The notes below the pieces were generated by a model, which was not told the DNA's origin, did no database searches, and saw only the letters and a program-made list of their open reading frames with translations. From contig JACMMD010000410.1 in assembly GCA_014379235.1 (NCBI GenBank), positions 1-6,249 of the forward strand: a stretch of 6,249 nt of DNA, in the 5' to 3' direction. Source of the DNA: Anaerolineae bacterium. GTDB lineage: Bacteria > Chloroflexota > Anaerolineae > Aggregatilineales > Phototrophicaceae. The position numbers and the translations under genes are program-made. Of this stretch, positions 4,390 to 6,249 are shown piece after piece. Numbering within the stretch: the stretch's first letter is position 1; each line of letters opens with the position of its first letter.

Positions 4390-6249
4390 TTAGGCTTCGC
4401 GTTCCACGAACTGAACATCGTCAGGATCGTTACGCGGTGTGTTGTCCAGCGGATCATGGCCTTGGAGCGCGTTCTGAAGGTCAATCAGGCCGCTGTCCTC
4501 GCCATCGGTGTGACGTGTCTCCATAAGCTCTGCACGGACGACCACACGCTGCGTATAGCGGCGCAGGGCTTCGTTCCAGCTCGTGCAAGTCACCAGTGTG
4601 AGAACCGTTCCCGGCAGCGGCATCGCGTACTCAATGTCGGTTGGTTCGACATCACGCACGAAGGACACAGTGTAGCGATACTCCACCCCTTCGCCACGAG
4701 CGATGATAACATCACCTTCTTTGAGGTTGGCGATTTCATAGAACGGGCCGATGCCGCGTGTCGTTGTGACGTGCCCCGCGATGACCGCGTTACCCGTCCC
4801 GCCGAGATAGGCCGTACCTTCGAGATGTGCGATTTCTTCAAAGAAGCCCGACACGTCCCACGTTTCGCCCACGATAGGCGCTTCGATGATGTCGGTGTCG
4901 ATGTCCAGCGACGGGATAATGATTCGCGTCGCTGGAACGGGCGGCGGCGCGAACTGGGCATTCCATTCAGCCTGACTCACCGGGCCGCTGCTGACGTTCG
5001 TGCTGTTCGATGACACCACCTCTGGCACGAGTGTCGCGGTTGGCGGGATCGTTGCCGTCGGCGATGGCGTAGCTGTCGCTGTCGGCGCGAACATCACCAG
5101 CGTTGGCAGTGGTGCATCCGGTGTAGCTTGCATCCATGTTGATCCCAGCGCGGCCAAGCCGACCACGCTCACAGCCAGCATGATCGACATCACCCACAGC
5201 AGCAGTCGCCATTCACGGCGCGCCAGTGTGACGCGGATGCCGCGCTTCGTCCACGCGATCCACAGGAACATCACGAACAAGCCGACGATCAGCAGCACAG
5301 CCATCACACCGAGGAGTGCCGTTGCCGCCTGCACACTTTGCGGCACAGCCGCAAAGCGCTCTGCCAGCGTGGGGTCTGTCACGCCCTGCGCGTTCAGACC
5401 TGTAAGCGGTAGTGACGATGGGAAGCCGATTGGTGTGCTGATGAGCACTACGCCAGAACTTGTTGCCGTAGCAGCGATTGCCGTGGCGTTTGCCTGTGCT
5501 GTCGCAGTCGCGTTGGCATTGCCGCCATTCGGCACGTCGAGATCGAACTCGGCGCTGTCGGTTTGATCAGGCCCCTCGTCGTATTCCAAACGAGCGCTGT
5601 TCACGATATTGTCATTGTCAATATCGTCCGAGGTCAGGTCTTCCTGAACCTCAACCGTGATGCGGATGAAGCCTTCATCCTGCCCAAGCAGCGTATCGAT
5701 GTCGCAGATCACTTCATGATCGTCAGCGTCGTAGTCGCAGTCGTCGATTGGGGGATCTGACCAAGCGACTTCGATCAGGTCGACCTCGTCAGGAAGCGGG
5801 TCGGTGATGACGACATTGTGGATAGCGGTGTCCGAGTTGTTGGTGATTGAGATCAGGTACTCGATCTCGTCACCCGGTTCGGCGTCGTTAACGTCCACGG
5901 CTTTGGAGAAAGAGGGCGGATCGAATATGGTGAGACCGAAGTCGCCCGTGCCACAGGTGCCACCGATGAGTATTGTGATCGTCTGTTCGTTGTCGTTCGG
6001 GTCGATGAAGTCTATCTGACCATCTGGCAGCGTCGCTTCATTGATACGGATGCGATACTCACCCTCCGGCAGACCACCCGTGTCATAGAAGCCGAAGCTG
6101 TCCGTCGTTACGTTCTGAACGACTGCGCCCGGTGTGCCAAGGATACCATTCACGTCGATGATCGCCAGATCAACGTCGCCTATACCCTCTTCAAACGGGT
6201 CGAAGTTGCCGTCTTCGTCTTCGTCGAAGTAGATGAAGCCCTGAATACA
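4390..6249 (-). CDS. Surface protein-sortase fusion: SdrD_B-like, DUF11, LPLTG, two TM helices, sortase (5'-partial)
   Basis: The frame is open from the right window edge to a TAA at 4390-4392, giving 619 visible residues; the true start and any signal peptide lie outside. Numbering from the edge, residues 1-105 resemble an SdrD_B/Cna-B-type domain with a calcium-loop motif (Asp9, Asp11, Asp13, Gly14, Asn15, Glu20) and the typical DSFGFYDTGGLPEGEYRI block. Residues 110-239 match a DUF11 repeat (DEIEYLISITNNS, VVITDPLP). An Asn/Ala/Thr-rich stretch (241-263) leads to LPLTG (280-284). Helix 1 is about 307-333, a basic loop (TKRGIRV...RREWR) follows, and helix 2 is about 349-372. After a Pro/Thr linker (389-409) comes a class D/E-like sortase domain (439-577) with His493 (AGH), Cys555 (TLVTC) and Arg568 (QRVVVRA). 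An acidic tail ends the protein. Sortases are transpeptidases that cleave LPXTG-type motifs and join proteins to envelope acceptors. Basic residues between the helices put both the adhesin-like part and the sortase outside the cell. Confidence 0.88.
   Translation of the reverse strand, partial: CIQGFIYFDEDEDGNFDPFEEGIGDVDLAIIDVNGILGTPGAVVQNVTTDSFGFYDTGGLPEGEYRIRINEATLPDGQIDFIDPNDNEQTITILIGGTCGTGDFGLTIFDPPSFSKAVDVNDAEPGDEIEYLISITNNSDTAIHNVVITDPLPDEVDLIEVAWSDPPIDDCDYDADDHEVICDIDTLLGQDEGFIRITVEVQEDLTSDDIDNDNIVNSARLEYDEGPDQTDSAEFDLDVPNGGNANATATAQANATAIAATATSSGVVLISTPIGFPSSLPLTGLNAQGVTDPTLAERFAAVPQSVQAATALLGVMAVLLIVGLFVMFLWIAWTKRGIRVTLARREWRLLLWVMSIMLAVSVVGLAALGSTWMQATPDAPLPTLVMFAPTATATPSPTATIPPTATLVPEVVSSNSTNVSSGPVSQAEWNAQFAPPPVPATRIIIPSLDIDTDIIEAPIVGETWDVSGFFEEIAHLEGTAYLGGTGNAVIAGHVTTTRGIGPFYEIANLKEGDVIIARGEGVEYRYTVSFVRDVEPTDIEYAMPLPGTVLTLVTCTSWNEALRRYTQRVVVRAELMETRHTDGEDSGLIDLQNALQGHDPLDNTPRNDPDDVQFVEREA
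5398..5412 (-). other. LPXTG-type motif (LPLTG) within the sortase fusion
   Basis: The minus-strand codons CTA CCG CTT ACA GGT encode Leu-Pro-Leu-Thr-Gly, a match to the LPXTG sortase recognition pattern. It lies on the outer side of the membrane between the DUF11 domain and the first membrane helix, and that helix is followed by Thr-Lys-Arg-Gly, as in a cell-wall sorting signal. The gap of about 22 residues between the motif and the helix is longer than in typical sorting signals, so use as a cleavage site is plausible but unproven. Confidence 0.55.
5461..5529 (-). repeat. Coding low-complexity Asn/Ala/Thr linker
   Basis: This stretch encodes a run of Asn-Ala-Thr and Ala-Thr units between the DUF11 domain and the LPLTG motif. 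It is probably a flexible extracellular stalk. A second, Pro/Thr-rich linker is encoded at 5023-5088 between the second membrane helix and the sortase domain. Both are of a kind common in Chloroflexota surface proteins. Confidence 0.7.

Noticed and set aside
5023..5088. GTCGGCG/GTCGCTGTCGGCG-like repetition that could suggest a tandem repeat array
   Set aside because: It is the DNA of a Pro/Thr/Ala-rich protein linker; the units are irregular and there is no spacer pattern as in a CRISPR array.
4456..5566. Two long overlapping plus-strand open frames (4456-5013 and 5000-5566) opposite the sortase fusion gene
   Set aside because: They lie wholly antisense to a gene with clear domains and catalytic residues, show no recognisable motifs, and their Val/Ala-rich or Arg-rich makeup is what antisense reading of the minus-strand codons would give.

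Overview
The window looks like chromosomal DNA from a member of the Chloroflexota, probably an Anaerolineae-like lineage. This is an inference from style, not a database match. Both secreted or membrane-anchored products carry the Pro/Thr/Ala-rich 'PTATP'-type linkers common in that phylum. The mix of sortase, DUF11 and SdrD-type domains with a lipoprotein also suits a cell with an exposed surface layer.

Layout: positions 1-109 are a leader with a perfect TATAAT. Positions 110-4192 hold five co-directional plus-strand genes that read as one signalling operon: a PstS-like phosphate-binding-type lipoprotein (110-985), a transmembrane histidine kinase (1007-2881) and three consecutive stand-alone receiver proteins (2909-3316, 3330-3755, 3803-4192). 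Gaps between genes are 21, 27, 13 and 47 nt. Positions 4193-4389 form a structured intergenic region with a nested hairpin, a very strong bidirectional terminator and a separate palindrome that looks like a dispersed repeat. Positions 4390-6249 hold one convergent minus-strand gene, open at its 5' end at the window edge. It encodes a surface protein in which SdrD_B-like and DUF11 domains, an LPLTG motif, two membrane helices and a complete sortase catalytic domain lie in one reading frame.

How the genes may work together: the lipoprotein has no transporter permease or ATPase beside it in this window and is followed directly by a kinase with a large extracytoplasmic sensor region, so it may feed ligand information to the kinase rather than to an importer. 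The kinase has no receiver or HPt domain of its own. The three receivers have no output domain, so they must act by protein-protein contact, as phosphate sinks or as relay parts. They share a C-terminal signature (I-[LM]-x-G-x-x-x-W) that points to tandem duplication. The sortase fusion is a separate transcription unit, and its relation to the signalling operon is unknown.

The most unusual item is the fusion of a sortase-substrate-like surface protein, including an LPXTG-type motif, to a sortase domain with visible His, Cys and Arg catalytic residues.
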